Origin: RAM1 sp041905405
GTDB taxonomy: Bacteria > Pseudomonadota > Gammaproteobacteria > Burkholderiales > Burkholderiaceae_C
DNA: 64,000 nt
Assembly: GCA_041905405.1 (NCBI GenBank)
Contig: JAYRLC010000008.1
Coordinates: forward strand, 57,010-121,009
Direction: 5' to 3'
Positions within the stretch are counted from its first letter, which is position 1; every line of letters begins with the position of its first letter. Below, piece after piece: positions 11,819 to 19,895 of the stretch. The translations under genes were made by a program, and so were the position numbers. The notes below the pieces were generated by a model. The model had not been told where the DNA came from, searched no databases, and saw nothing but the letters and a program-made list of their open reading frames with translations.

Positions 11819-11820
11819 TT

Positions 11821-12672
11821 CTAGAGATCAGTGCGCAGCTTCCAGATCTCGGGGAATAGGACCACGTCCAGCATCTTGCGCAGGTAGCTCACGCCGCCGG
11901 TGCCGCCCGTGCCGCGCTTGAAGCCGATCACGCGCTCTACCGTCGTCACGTGGCGGAAGCGCCAGAGGCGGAAGGCGTCCTCCAGATCGGTCAGCTCCTC
12001 GCCCAGCTGGTACAGGTCCCAGTACTGCTTGGGGTCGCGGTAGACCGCGAGCCAGGCCTGCTCCACCGCATCGCTTTCGGGGTAGGGCTGGGTCCAGTCG
12101 CGCTGCGTGTGGCTGGCGGGCACGGCCAGGCCGCGGCGCGCCAGCAGGCGCAATGCCTCGTCGTACAGCGACGGTGCTTCGTACGCCGCCTGAACCTGGG
12201 CAAGCAGATCGGGGCGGTGCGCGTGTGGCTTGAGCATGGCCGCATTCTTGTTGCCCAGGGCAAATTCGATGCACCGGTACTGCGCGCTCTGGAAGCCGCT
12301 GGAGTTCGCCAGGTACGGACGGATCGCGCTGTACTCGGGCGGCGTCATGGTGGCCAGAACGTCCCACGCGTACACGAGCTGTTCCATGATCTTGCTGACG
12401 CGCGCCAGCATCTTGAACGCGGCGCCCAGTTCGTCCCGCGCGACATTGGCAATGGCCGCGCGCAGCTCGTGCAACATGAGCTTCATCCACAGCTCGCTGG
12501 TCTGATGCTGGACGATGAACAGCATCTCGTTGTGATCGGGCGACAGCGGCTTCTGCGCGTTCAGGATCGCGTCCAGCTGCAGGTAGTCGCCATAGCTCAT
12601 GTCGCGGCTGAAATCGAGCTTGGCTTTTTCCTCGTGGACGATGTGTTCGGGCTGGCTGTTCATGGCGCTCAC
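11821..12672 (-). CDS. kynA: Tryptophan 2,3-dioxygenase
   Basis: The protein is about 280 residues, the normal size for bacterial TDO, a cytoplasmic haem enzyme that opens tryptophan to N-formylkynurenine. Diagnostic segments are SYGDYLQLD, FIVQHQTSELWMKLMLHE, ANSSGFQSAQYR and RHVTTVERVIGFKRGTGGTGG. Translation may begin at GTG 12672, one base after the kynU stop, or at ATG 12663. It is the last enzyme gene of the kynB-kynU-kynA operon. Confidence 0.97.
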   Translation of the reverse strand: MSAMNSQPEHIVHEEKAKLDFSRDMSYGDYLQLDAILNAQKPLSPDHNEMLFIVQHQTSELWMKLMLHELRAAIANVARDELGAAFKMLARVSKIMEQLVYAWDVLATMTPPEYSAIRPYLANSSGFQSAQYRCIEFALGNKNAAMLKPHAHRPDLLAQVQAAYEAPSLYDEALRLLARRGLAVPASHTQRDWTQPYPESDAVEQAWLAVYRDPKQYWDLYQLGEELTDLEDAFRLWRFRHVTTVERVIGFKRGTGGTGGVSYLRKMLDVVLFPEIWKLRTDL

Positions 12673-12673
12673 C

Positions 12674-13951
12674 TCAGGTCACGGCGTGTTTCTGTTTGAA
12701 CTGCGGCTTTTGCCACTCATGTGTGTCGAGCACTTGCCGCAGGTGCTCCACGGCGTTCCACACGTCCTCGAACCCGATGTACAGCGGCGTGAAGCCGAAG
12801 CGCAGGATGTCCTGGTGTTTGCCGCCGTCGCCCGCGCGGTAGTCGCCGATCACCCCGCGCGCGATCAGGGCCTGCACGATGGCATAGGCACCTTCGCTTC
12901 GGGTCAGGCAGACCTGCGAGCCGCGTTGTGCGTGCTCGCGCGGCGTGGCCAGGCCCAGTCCGTGGCCGCCGCAGCGTTCTTCCACCAGACGGATGAACAG
13001 GTCCGTGAGTGCGAGCGACTTCGTGCGCAACGCATCCATGCCACCCAGCGGCTGCGCCGCCAGCAGGGTGTCCAGCCCGCACTCCAGCGCCGTCATGCTC
13101 AGGATGGGTTGCGTGCCGCACAGGTAGCGGCCGATGCCCGGTGCGGGCCGGTAGTCCGGCGTGAATTCGAACGGCGCCGCATGGCCCCACCAGCCGGCCA
13201 GCGGTTGCCAGAAGCGGTCGGCATGCTTCGGGTTGACCCAGGCGAAGGCCGGCGCGCCCGGGCCGCCGTTGAGGTACTTGTAGCCGCAGCCGATCGAAAA
13301 GTCTGCGTTGGCGCCGTTCAGGTCCACGGGAACGGCGCCCGCGCTGTGGGCCAGGTCCCAGACGGTGAGCGCGCCCGCTGCGTGCGCGGCGGCGGTGACG
13401 CCTGCCATGTCATGCATGGCACCGGTGCGGTAGTTCACGTGCGTGAGCATGAGCACGGCGACGTCGGCCGTGAGCGCATCAGCGATCTCTTCGGGCTCCA
13501 CCAGGTGCAGGCGATAACCGCGCTCCCTGCACAGCGCCTCGGCGATGTACAGGTCGGTGGGGAAGTTGCTTCGCTCGCTCACGATCACCTTGCGCTGCGG
13601 CGCATCCTGCGCGGCGATGTTCAGCGCGGCGCTCAGCACCTTGTACAGGTTGATGGACGTGCTGTCGGTGGCCACCACCTCGCCGGGCCGCGCACCGACG
13701 AGCTGCGCGATCTTGTCGCCCAGGCGCTGGGGCAGCGTGAACCAGCCCGCGCTGTTCCAGCTGCGGATCAGGCCCGCGCCCCATTCCTGGGTGACGGCGG
13801 CGGCGACGCGCGAGGGTGCGGCGGCAGGCATCACGCCCAGCGAGTTGCCGTCCAGGTAGATCACGCCGGACGGGATGGTGAACAGGTCGCGCAGTGGGCG
13901 CAGCGGATCTTGCGCGTCGAGCGCGCGGCAGTCTTGGAGGTTCGTGGTCAT
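12674..13951 (-). CDS. kynU: Kynureninase
   Basis: The 425-residue protein is a PLP-dependent kynureninase that cleaves kynurenine to anthranilate and alanine. The PLP lysine lies in IGCGYKYLNGGPGAPAF; YLDGNSLG near the N-terminus and WDLAHSAGAVPVDLNG (PLP-binding Asp/Ala) are typical. Length matches the family. Its ATG overlaps the kynB stop by 4 bp and kynA follows after one base, so the three enzymes are translationally coupled. Confidence 0.97.
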   Translation of the reverse strand: MTTNLQDCRALDAQDPLRPLRDLFTIPSGVIYLDGNSLGVMPAAAPSRVAAAVTQEWGAGLIRSWNSAGWFTLPQRLGDKIAQLVGARPGEVVATDSTSINLYKVLSAALNIAAQDAPQRKVIVSERSNFPTDLYIAEALCRERGYRLHLVEPEEIADALTADVAVLMLTHVNYRTGAMHDMAGVTAAAHAAGALTVWDLAHSAGAVPVDLNGANADFSIGCGYKYLNGGPGAPAFAWVNPKHADRFWQPLAGWWGHAAPFEFTPDYRPAPGIGRYLCGTQPILSMTALECGLDTLLAAQPLGGMDALRTKSLALTDLFIRLVEERCGGHGLGLATPREHAQRGSQVCLTRSEGAYAIVQALIARGVIGDYRAGDGGKHQDILRFGFTPLYIGFEDVWNAVEHLRQVLDTHEWQKPQFKQKHAVT

Positions 13952-14598
13952 AGGCTTCTCAGGACTGCACGGACAGGCGAGGCATCAGCAGTCATCAGTT
14001 TCAGGGGCAGGGCGATGAGTTCGTAGTCGCCCTCGGGCACGTCGTCCAGTACCAGGTTCTCCAGCACGCGCAGGTTGCGCGCGCGAATGACCTGGTGGCT
14101 GTCCAGCGTCTTGCTGTCGGCGGGGTCGATGCTGGCGGTGTCGATGCCGATCAGCACCACGCCCAGATCGGCCAGGCGCTCCACGGTAGCGGGCGCATAG
14201 GCCGTGAGCGCACCGTCCCAGCGGTCCACCGGCATGCGCTCGTAGGTGCGCACCAGCACGCGTTGGGGCAGGTTGTTCAATGCGTGCGCGATGTGCCGCC
14301 ATTCGATCAGCGGGCCGCAGCCGATGGCGTGAATCACGCGGCACAGCCCGATGAAGGGCACCAGGTCCAGCGCGCCGATGGACGTGCCCGTCGGGTCGTA
14401 GTGCAGCGGCGCATCCGCATGCGCACCCACGTGCGGCGACAGCGTGATGGCGCTCACGTTCACCGGGCAGCCGGGGGCTATGCTGGCGGACCACTGCTGC
14501 TGGTACGGCGTGTCGCCGGGGAACACCGGAGAGCCGGGCTGCACGGGCGGCGAGATGTCCAGGATCTGTGGCAGGGTCCGCTGCGGGGGGCGTGTCAT
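13948..14598 (-). CDS. kynB: Arylformamidase (kynurenine formamidase)
   Basis: The 216-residue protein is a metal-dependent cyclase-family hydrolase converting N-formylkynurenine to kynurenine. The metal-binding motif HVGAHADAPLHY (HxGxHxD) is present, with ISPPVQPGSPVFPGD at the start and IGIDTASIDP further on. ATG 14598 matches the KynB start; a 45-codon upstream extension is unlikely because it lacks family similarity and overlaps the YkgJ gene. Together the three kyn genes take tryptophan to anthranilate. Confidence 0.96.
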   Translation of the reverse strand: MTRPPQRTLPQILDISPPVQPGSPVFPGDTPYQQQWSASIAPGCPVNVSAITLSPHVGAHADAPLHYDPTGTSIGALDLVPFIGLCRVIHAIGCGPLIEWRHIAHALNNLPQRVLVRTYERMPVDRWDGALTAYAPATVERLADLGVVLIGIDTASIDPADSKTLDSHQVIRARNLRVLENLVLDDVPEGDYELIALPLKLMTADASPVRAVLRSL

Positions 14599-14661
14599 GG
14601 CGGAAAGTTTGCACCCGCCCAAAAAGCCGTGGTGTCGGTTATTCCCAACAACCGTCAAAAA

Positions 14662-14679
14662 TACTTGAGGCCTAAAGTA
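14662..14679. promoter_or_regulatory. 18-bp near-palindrome upstream of the kyn operon
   Basis: TACTTGAGG-CCTAAAGTA is palindromic except for one pair. It lies 64 bp before the kynB start and overlaps the last codons of the YkgJ gene. In other bacteria kyn genes are often controlled by the Lrp-type regulator KynR, which binds such dyads; no kynR is in this window. A TTGACG on the minus strand (14655-14650) follows it. Confidence 0.4.
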
Positions 14680-15007
14680 ATGTGTCCGGCAGATTGGGCA
14701 GCCCGTGCCGCCGGCGTGCGCGCAGGCAGCCATCGCTGCCGCGTTCCAGCTCGTGGCACGGCGACGGCCGCCATTCGTAGATGCCGCAGGTGGCCTGCAC
14801 GCCCACCTTGCCGGTCAGTGCGGCGCAGCGTGGCGACGCATGGTCGGTGCCGCGCATGCGGCAGGTGCCGGCCATCACGTCCACGGCCAGGCCATCGGGC
14901 ACGCGGCCGCCTTCGGACTCCAGCTCATACGCAGAGAAGTCCACGCGAAAGCTGGCGCAGCAGGCCCCGCAGTGCAGGCAGTCAAAGGTGGCGTCGTCAG
15001 CGGACAT
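14672..15007 (-). CDS. YkgJ-family cysteine-cluster protein
   Basis: The 111-residue protein has the small zinc/iron-chelating cluster fold: FDCLHCGACCASF near residues 9-21, then CRMRG, PRCAALTG, CGIYEWRPSPCHE. Eight or more Cys fit the YkgJ family. Function is unknown; a metal-binding or Fe-S role is likely. It reads toward kynB with about 70 bp between and may contribute read-through into the kyn operon. Confidence 0.85.
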   Translation of the reverse strand: MSADDATFDCLHCGACCASFRVDFSAYELESEGGRVPDGLAVDVMAGTCRMRGTDHASPRCAALTGKVGVQATCGIYEWRPSPCHELERGSDGCLRARRRHGLPNLPDTLL

Positions 15008-15030
15008 GGCTGCGACTATATTGGCTCAAC

Positions 15031-15702
15031 ATGGGCAACGACTTCCGCACGCTGGTTTTCTGCACGAGCTATATGGCGGGTGAGGCCGACTGGATGTCCC
15101 GCTACCGGCGCTGGCTCGGCCATCACCGGGCGTTGCCCTGGGACGCGCCGCTGTTCTGCCTGATCGACGACGGCTCGCCCTGGCACCCAGAGGGTGAGGT
15201 CACGTTGAGCGCGGCCGGTGGCGCATTGCCGCCATCGCCTGCATTGCCGCTGATGGTGCGGTTCAACGAGCGTCTGGGCCATCACCCCGGTCGCCGCTAT
15301 CCCGGCTGGTGGCGCAGCTTCGTGCATTCGGCAGCGGTGGCGCGCCACTACGGCTGCACGCGCATCGTCCACATCGAATCCGACGCCTACCTGCTGACCC
15401 GCCGCGCGGTGCAGTTCATGGCGGGCCGCATGTCAGGCTGGACAGGGCTGTGGTGCCCGCGCTGGAGCTTTCCAGAGACGGCCCTGCAGGTGATCTGCGC
15501 CGACCGGTTCGATGCGATGGAAGGTTTGTGCGGCGGTGACTGGAGCCGCTTTGACGGCCAATACGCCGAGCGTGTCGTACCGTTCACCGACGTGGCGCGC
15601 GAACCGCACGGCAACCGCTACAGCGAGTTCCGCACGCGCATCCCCGGCTATGCCGACTTTGCGGCCCAGGTCACGCCGGACCAGGCGGTGTGGTTTCGCT
15701 GA
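15031..15702 (+). CDS. Uncharacterised protein, possibly glycosyltransferase-like
   Basis: The 223-residue soluble protein starts at ATG 15031, divergent from the YkgJ gene. It opens with a beta strand and aromatic-rich stretch (TLVFCTSYMAG, RYRRWLGHH). A central CTRIVHIESDAYLLTRRAVQFM resembles the acidic metal-binding region of GT-A-type nucleotide-diphospho-sugar transferases, and WTGLWCPRWSFPE follows. I do not recognise a named family. Its 3' end overlaps the convergent histidine-kinase gene by 32 bp. Confidence 0.7.
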   Translation: MGNDFRTLVFCTSYMAGEADWMSRYRRWLGHHRALPWDAPLFCLIDDGSPWHPEGEVTLSAAGGALPPSPALPLMVRFNERLGHHPGRRYPGWWRSFVHSAAVARHYGCTRIVHIESDAYLLTRRAVQFMAGRMSGWTGLWCPRWSFPETALQVICADRFDAMEGLCGGDWSRFDGQYAERVVPFTDVAREPHGNRYSEFRTRIPGYADFAAQVTPDQAVWFR

Positions 15703-17128
15703 CCCAGGGCAGGCTCACGCCAAAGCCCGCGCCACTGCCGCCATCAGCCCGGGGCAGCCCGTTCTGCAGGGCCACGGTACCGCCCATGCGCCGCGCGGCC
15801 TGCTGCACGATGGCCAGGCCCAGGCCCGACCCTGGCGTGTCGTGCCCCGCACCCCGCCAGAAGCGGTCGAACAGATGGGGCTCGTCCGCTGGCGTTATGC
15901 CCGGCCCGTCGTCCTGCACGTTCAGCATCAGCCGGCCGGCGCAGGCCTGAAGGGACACGGCCACGTTCCCGCCCGGGTTGGCATAGCGCACCGCGTTGTC
16001 CACGAGGTTGTGCACGATGGACTCGATGGCGGCCTCGTCCACCGTCGCCACAAGGTGATCGGGAGCATCCAGCGACAGGTCCATGCCGCGTGCCAGCGCA
16101 GTCGGGGCGGCCTGGGCCATCAGTTGTCGCACGACCTGTGCCACGTCGATGGCGCGCGGCGCCGCGCGCTGCGCGTCATCCAGTGACGCCAGCACCAGCA
16201 GTTGCTGCGCCAGATGCGACGCGCGGGCGATGGCCTGTTGCAGCAGGGCATGGGCCTGCGCGCGCTCGCCCGCCTCCGCATGGGCCATGACGTGGGCCTG
16301 GGCGGCCACGACAGCCAGCGGCGTGCGCAGTTCGTGTGCGGCGTCCTGGACAAAGGCGCGTTCGCGATCCACCTTGTGCCGCAGCCGGGCCAACAGGTCC
16401 TCCAGCGCCCGGGTCAGCGGCGTGAGCTCGCGGTAGCGCGCCGTTACGCCCAGGGGCGACAGATCACCGGGCTCGCGGCGGGCAATCCGGTCGGCCAGTT
16501 GGTGCAGCGGCTTGAGCCCGCTGCGCACCGACAGCCACAGCGGCAGCAGCACGCAGGGCAGGGCTATCAGTAAATTTTCAAGCAGCACGCCGCTGTTCCA
16601 GGACACCCAGGCCGCGTCCGTGCGCATGGGCACGGCCAGTCGCAGCGTCCAGCGGCGTGGCGCCGTGCCTTCGCCGTTGGGCTGGCCATCCACCTGGTTT
16701 TCGTAGAGCCAGTGGGCGGCGCCCCGCCACTGGATGCGTGACAGCGGCTGGCCGAGGGTGGGCAGCGCTTCATGCGCCAGCGCGGGTGACGCGTAGACGC
16801 GCCCGCCGCGTTCGTCCAGAAGCTCGAAGGTCACACGCCCGACGAACCGCCGGTCCTCGGCGCGTCGCAGGTTGTGCCACACGTCGGTGGACGCCAGCGC
16901 CGCCCGTGCTTGCGCATCGGTGTTGAACAGTTGCAGCGATGCCGTGATGGCGCTGCCGAAGCGCAGCAGGTCGGTGTCGCGCGACACCGCGCGCATGTTC
17001 TTCCAGTAGGTGTACCCCAGCAGCACCATGAACACCAGCAGGAACGCCAGCACCACGGCCAGCATGCCGCGGCGCACCAGCGTGGGCTGCATCAGCCGGC
17101 GCAAGATGATGGCCGTCATGCCGGTCAT
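15671..17128 (-). CDS. Sensor histidine kinase (PmrB/QseC-like)
   Basis: The 485-residue inner-membrane kinase has a first TM segment at about 20-42, a periplasmic domain to about 178, a second TM at about 180-200 and a HAMP region. The DHp phospho-acceptor is His265 in QDAAHELRTPLAVV. The ATPase domain carries the N box (IVHNLVDNAVRYA), G1 (DDGPGI), F (LFDRFWRG) and G2 (GSGLGLAIV) boxes. It overlaps the response-regulator gene by 4 bp. No acidic iron-binding motif such as ExxE stands out, so the signal is unknown. Confidence 0.92.
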   Translation of the reverse strand: MTGMTAIILRRLMQPTLVRRGMLAVVLAFLLVFMVLLGYTYWKNMRAVSRDTDLLRFGSAITASLQLFNTDAQARAALASTDVWHNLRRAEDRRFVGRVTFELLDERGGRVYASPALAHEALPTLGQPLSRIQWRGAAHWLYENQVDGQPNGEGTAPRRWTLRLAVPMRTDAAWVSWNSGVLLENLLIALPCVLLPLWLSVRSGLKPLHQLADRIARREPGDLSPLGVTARYRELTPLTRALEDLLARLRHKVDRERAFVQDAAHELRTPLAVVAAQAHVMAHAEAGERAQAHALLQQAIARASHLAQQLLVLASLDDAQRAAPRAIDVAQVVRQLMAQAAPTALARGMDLSLDAPDHLVATVDEAAIESIVHNLVDNAVRYANPGGNVAVSLQACAGRLMLNVQDDGPGITPADEPHLFDRFWRGAGHDTPGSGLGLAIVQQAARRMGGTVALQNGLPRADGGSGAGFGVSLPWVSETTPPGPA

Positions 17129-17778
17129 GTCGCCAGCATGTAGCCGACGCCGCGCACGGTGTGGATCAAGCCGGCGCCGATTTTTCGTCGCAGGTTGGAC
17201 ACGTGCACTTCGATGGCGCTGAACTCCATGGGTTCGCCCAGCGGATCCAGTCGCTGCGACAGCACGCCCTTGGGCACGACGGCGCCCGGTTCGCGGGCCA
17301 GCTCCAGCAGCAGCTGGAACTCGCGCGGTGACAGTTCCAGCGTCCGGCCGGCACGCTGGGCCCGGTGGCGGCGCGGCTCGATCACCAGCTCGCCCACGGT
17401 CCAGCAGTCACTGGCCTGGCGGGCGCTGCGCCGCAATACGGCGCGGATGCGCGACACCAGCTCCGCGGTGGCGAAGGGTTTCACCACGAAATCGTCGGCG
17501 CCGCCGTCCAGGCCGGCCAGCCGGTCCTCTACTGCCGAGCGCGCCGTGATGACGATGATGGGGACCTGCACGCCCGCGGCACGCCAGCGCTGCAACAATG
17601 AAAAGCCGCTGCCGTCGGGCAACGTCAGATCCAGCAGCACACAGTCCACAGCGGCATCGGGCTGAAGCGGCGCATCGGCGGCGCGTCGATGCCATTCGCT
17701 GCTCAGCCCCTCGATGCGCAACGCGGCCTGGAGCGCGCGGCCCAAGTCCAGGTCGTCTTCGATCAGCAGGATGTGCAT
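17125..17778 (-). CDS. OmpR/PhoB-family response regulator
   Basis: The 217-residue protein has a receiver domain with acidic pocket Asp8/Asp9, phospho-acceptor Asp50 (CVLLDLTLPDG) and conserved Lys in VVKPFATAEL. The C-terminal winged helix includes LSPREFQLLLELA and VHVSNLRRKIG. ATG 17778 (MHILLIEDD) is preferred to an upstream ATG at 17835 because the receiver fold begins there and the upstream dyad is then non-coding. It forms an operon with the kinase. Confidence 0.93.
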   Translation of the reverse strand: MHILLIEDDLDLGRALQAALRIEGLSSEWHRRAADAPLQPDAAVDCVLLDLTLPDGSGFSLLQRWRAAGVQVPIIVITARSAVEDRLAGLDGGADDFVVKPFATAELVSRIRAVLRRSARQASDCWTVGELVIEPRRHRAQRAGRTLELSPREFQLLLELAREPGAVVPKGVLSQRLDPLGEPMEFSAIEVHVSNLRRKIGAGLIHTVRGVGYMLAT

Positions 17779-17801
17779 GGCCGCCATTGTGGCCAATGCC
17801 A

Positions 17802-17867
17802 GCTTAAGCTTGTCCAAAGGCCCGTGCGCCGGCACGCGTCGCCACGTGCCTTTGGACTTTCTTAAGC
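17802..17867. promoter_or_regulatory. Large inverted repeat between regulator and peptidase genes
   Basis: A 25-bp arm at 17802-17826 (GCTTAAGCTTGTCC-AAAGG-CCCGTG) is mirrored at 17843-17867 with four mismatches. Each arm carries CTTAAG, the core of PmrA/QseB-type boxes, and TTTGGAC. Lying between divergent promoters it is a good candidate operator for the adjacent response regulator. Confidence 0.5.
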
Positions 17868-17912
17868 ATCCGCTTGCAAGAATCCGCGCTCCAGACCTGA
17901 AGGAGGATTGCG

Positions 17913-19883
17913 ATGGATGTTCTACGTACTGTAGGGCTTGCGCTGGTTGTGGCGGCGCTGGCCGGTGGCTGCGCGGTGGCGCCCAGCCATCCGGCGCTGA
18001 AGGACGTGCAGCTGACCGACATGGTGCCGGTGCGCGACTTCGTGGCCAGCCGCCAGTCCACCGGCGGCTACCGTGTGTCGCCGGATGGCCGGCGCATGGC
18101 CTGGTTCGGCACCGACGGCGTGGTGCCCGCGGTGTGGGTCAAGACCATCGACGGCGACGATGCCAAGGCATTCCGCATCCGGGCCCGCGGCATCCAGTTC
18201 AGTGGGGACAGCCGCTGGCTTGCCATCACGTCCGACCCGACGGGGGACGAAAACACGCGGGTTCATGTGGGCGCCGTGGACGGCCGCGACACGGAACTGC
18301 GCGAGTTGCTTGCCTCGCCGCGCAGTCTGGCGCAGGTCGCGGACGCGGTGGACGGCACGGGGGACTTCATGGTGCTGTCCAACCTGCGCGACAAGAAAGT
18401 GTTTGACCTGTACCGCGTGGATGCGGCCACGGGCCGTCATACCCTCGTCGCCACGAACCCCGGCAACGTGGGCTGGTGGGGCATCGACACGGCGGGCCGT
18501 CTGCATGCCAGGTCGATGGTGCAGGGCGATCAGGTTTTGTTGCAGCGCCCCGGCGCAACGGGACATGAATGGATCACTTCCACGCAGTGGAGCCGCTGGG
18601 ACAGCTTGCGCGTGTTCGGCATTCACGACGACGGCCGCGCCGCGTGGGCCCTGTCCAACCGCGGTCGCGACAAGATGGCGCTGGTGCGGTTCGATCTGGC
18701 CACCGGCGCCGAGCAGGAAGTGTTCGCGTCGCCCGACGTGGACGTGGACCGCGTCACGCTCAGCCGCGCGACGCGCCAGCCGCTGACGGCCCATTTCATG
18801 CCCGGCTACCCCGAGCGGCAGGTGTTCGACGCGACGCTGGCCGCCCAGCTGTCGGCGTTGGCGGGAAACCAGCCCGCCGATGTCTTTGTCACCAGCGCCG
18901 ACAGGAGCGACCGGGTGCTGACCGTCGCAGTCTCGACCGACCGCGGCACGCGTCACTACCTGCTGCGAAACGGGCGGGAGCCGCAGCAACTGGGCGAGAG
19001 CCGGCTGGCACTGATTGCCGCATCGCTGGCACCGACCGAGCCCATCCGGTATGCCGCGCGCGACGGTCTGCCGATCCACGGCTACCTGACGCTGCCCGCC
19101 GGGATGGACCGTGCCACCGCAAAGCGGCTGCCCATGGTGCTGCTGGTACATGGCGGGCCCTGGGCGCGCGACCGCTGGGGAGAGGGCGCCGCCAGCCGCA
19201 CCATGCAGCAGTTCCTGGCCAACCGGGGCTATGCGGTGCTGCAGGTCAACTACCGCGGCTCCAGCGGCTACGGCCGTGCCCACATGGACAAGGCCATCGG
19301 CGAATTTGCGGGGCGCATGCATGACGATCTGGTTGACGGCGTGCGCTGGGCGGTGGACCAGGGCATTGCCGACCCGCAGCGTGTGGCCATCCACGGCGCG
19401 AGCTATGGCGGCTATTCCGCGCTGGTCGGTGCTACCTTCACGCCCGAGGTGTTCGCCTGTGCCATCGACGTGGTGGGCGTGACCGACATCGCCCGCCTGC
19501 TGGAGGCCGCGCCGCCGTACTGGGAGCTGGGGCTGCCCTGGTGGCACCGTTTTGTCGGCAACCCTGCCAACCCGGCGGACCGCGTACGAATGGATGCCAG
19601 GTCGCCGCTGTACCGCGCGGACCGGGCCCAGAAGCCCATCCTTATCATGCACGGCGTGAACGACCCGCGCGTGAAACTGGAACAGTCCGAGTGGATGGTG
19701 GCCGCGCTGCGCAAGGCAGGCAAGCAGGTGGACTACGTCACCTTCATGGGCGACGGTCACGGCAACCAGAAGTGGACCAACAACCTCACCATGTACCGTC
19801 GCACCGAAGACTTCCTGGCCCGCTGCCTGGGCGGGCGCTCCAGCGGGTTTGACTACTACCAGCTGGGCGCGTGGATGTTCTGA
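17913..19883 (+). CDS. S9-family (prolyl oligopeptidase/DPP-type) lipoprotein peptidase
   Basis: The 656-residue protein has a lipoprotein signal (ALAGGCAV, lipid-accepting Cys at about 19). A WD-like beta-propeller spans about 40-370 and an alpha/beta hydrolase domain about 380-650. Catalytic residues are Ser497 (GASYGGYSAL), Asp584 (GVNDPRVK) and His616 (GDGHGN). It probably trims peptides in the periplasm. A GGAGG site lies just before the ATG. Its divergent placement over a shared dyad suggests control by the neighbouring two-component system. Confidence 0.9.
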   Translation: MDVLRTVGLALVVAALAGGCAVAPSHPALKDVQLTDMVPVRDFVASRQSTGGYRVSPDGRRMAWFGTDGVVPAVWVKTIDGDDAKAFRIRARGIQFSGDSRWLAITSDPTGDENTRVHVGAVDGRDTELRELLASPRSLAQVADAVDGTGDFMVLSNLRDKKVFDLYRVDAATGRHTLVATNPGNVGWWGIDTAGRLHARSMVQGDQVLLQRPGATGHEWITSTQWSRWDSLRVFGIHDDGRAAWALSNRGRDKMALVRFDLATGAEQEVFASPDVDVDRVTLSRATRQPLTAHFMPGYPERQVFDATLAAQLSALAGNQPADVFVTSADRSDRVLTVAVSTDRGTRHYLLRNGREPQQLGESRLALIAASLAPTEPIRYAARDGLPIHGYLTLPAGMDRATAKRLPMVLLVHGGPWARDRWGEGAASRTMQQFLANRGYAVLQVNYRGSSGYGRAHMDKAIGEFAGRMHDDLVDGVRWAVDQGIADPQRVAIHGASYGGYSALVGATFTPEVFACAIDVVGVTDIARLLEAAPPYWELGLPWWHRFVGNPANPADRVRMDARSPLYRADRAQKPILIMHGVNDPRVKLEQSEWMVAALRKAGKQVDYVTFMGDGHGNQKWTNNLTMYRRTEDFLARCLGGRSSGFDYYQLGAWMF

Positions 19884-19895
19884 GGCGCTGGCGGA

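Noticed and set aside
14599..14733. 45-codon N-terminal extension of kynB
   Set aside because: Overlaps the YkgJ gene and adds no family similarity; a proper start exists at 14598.
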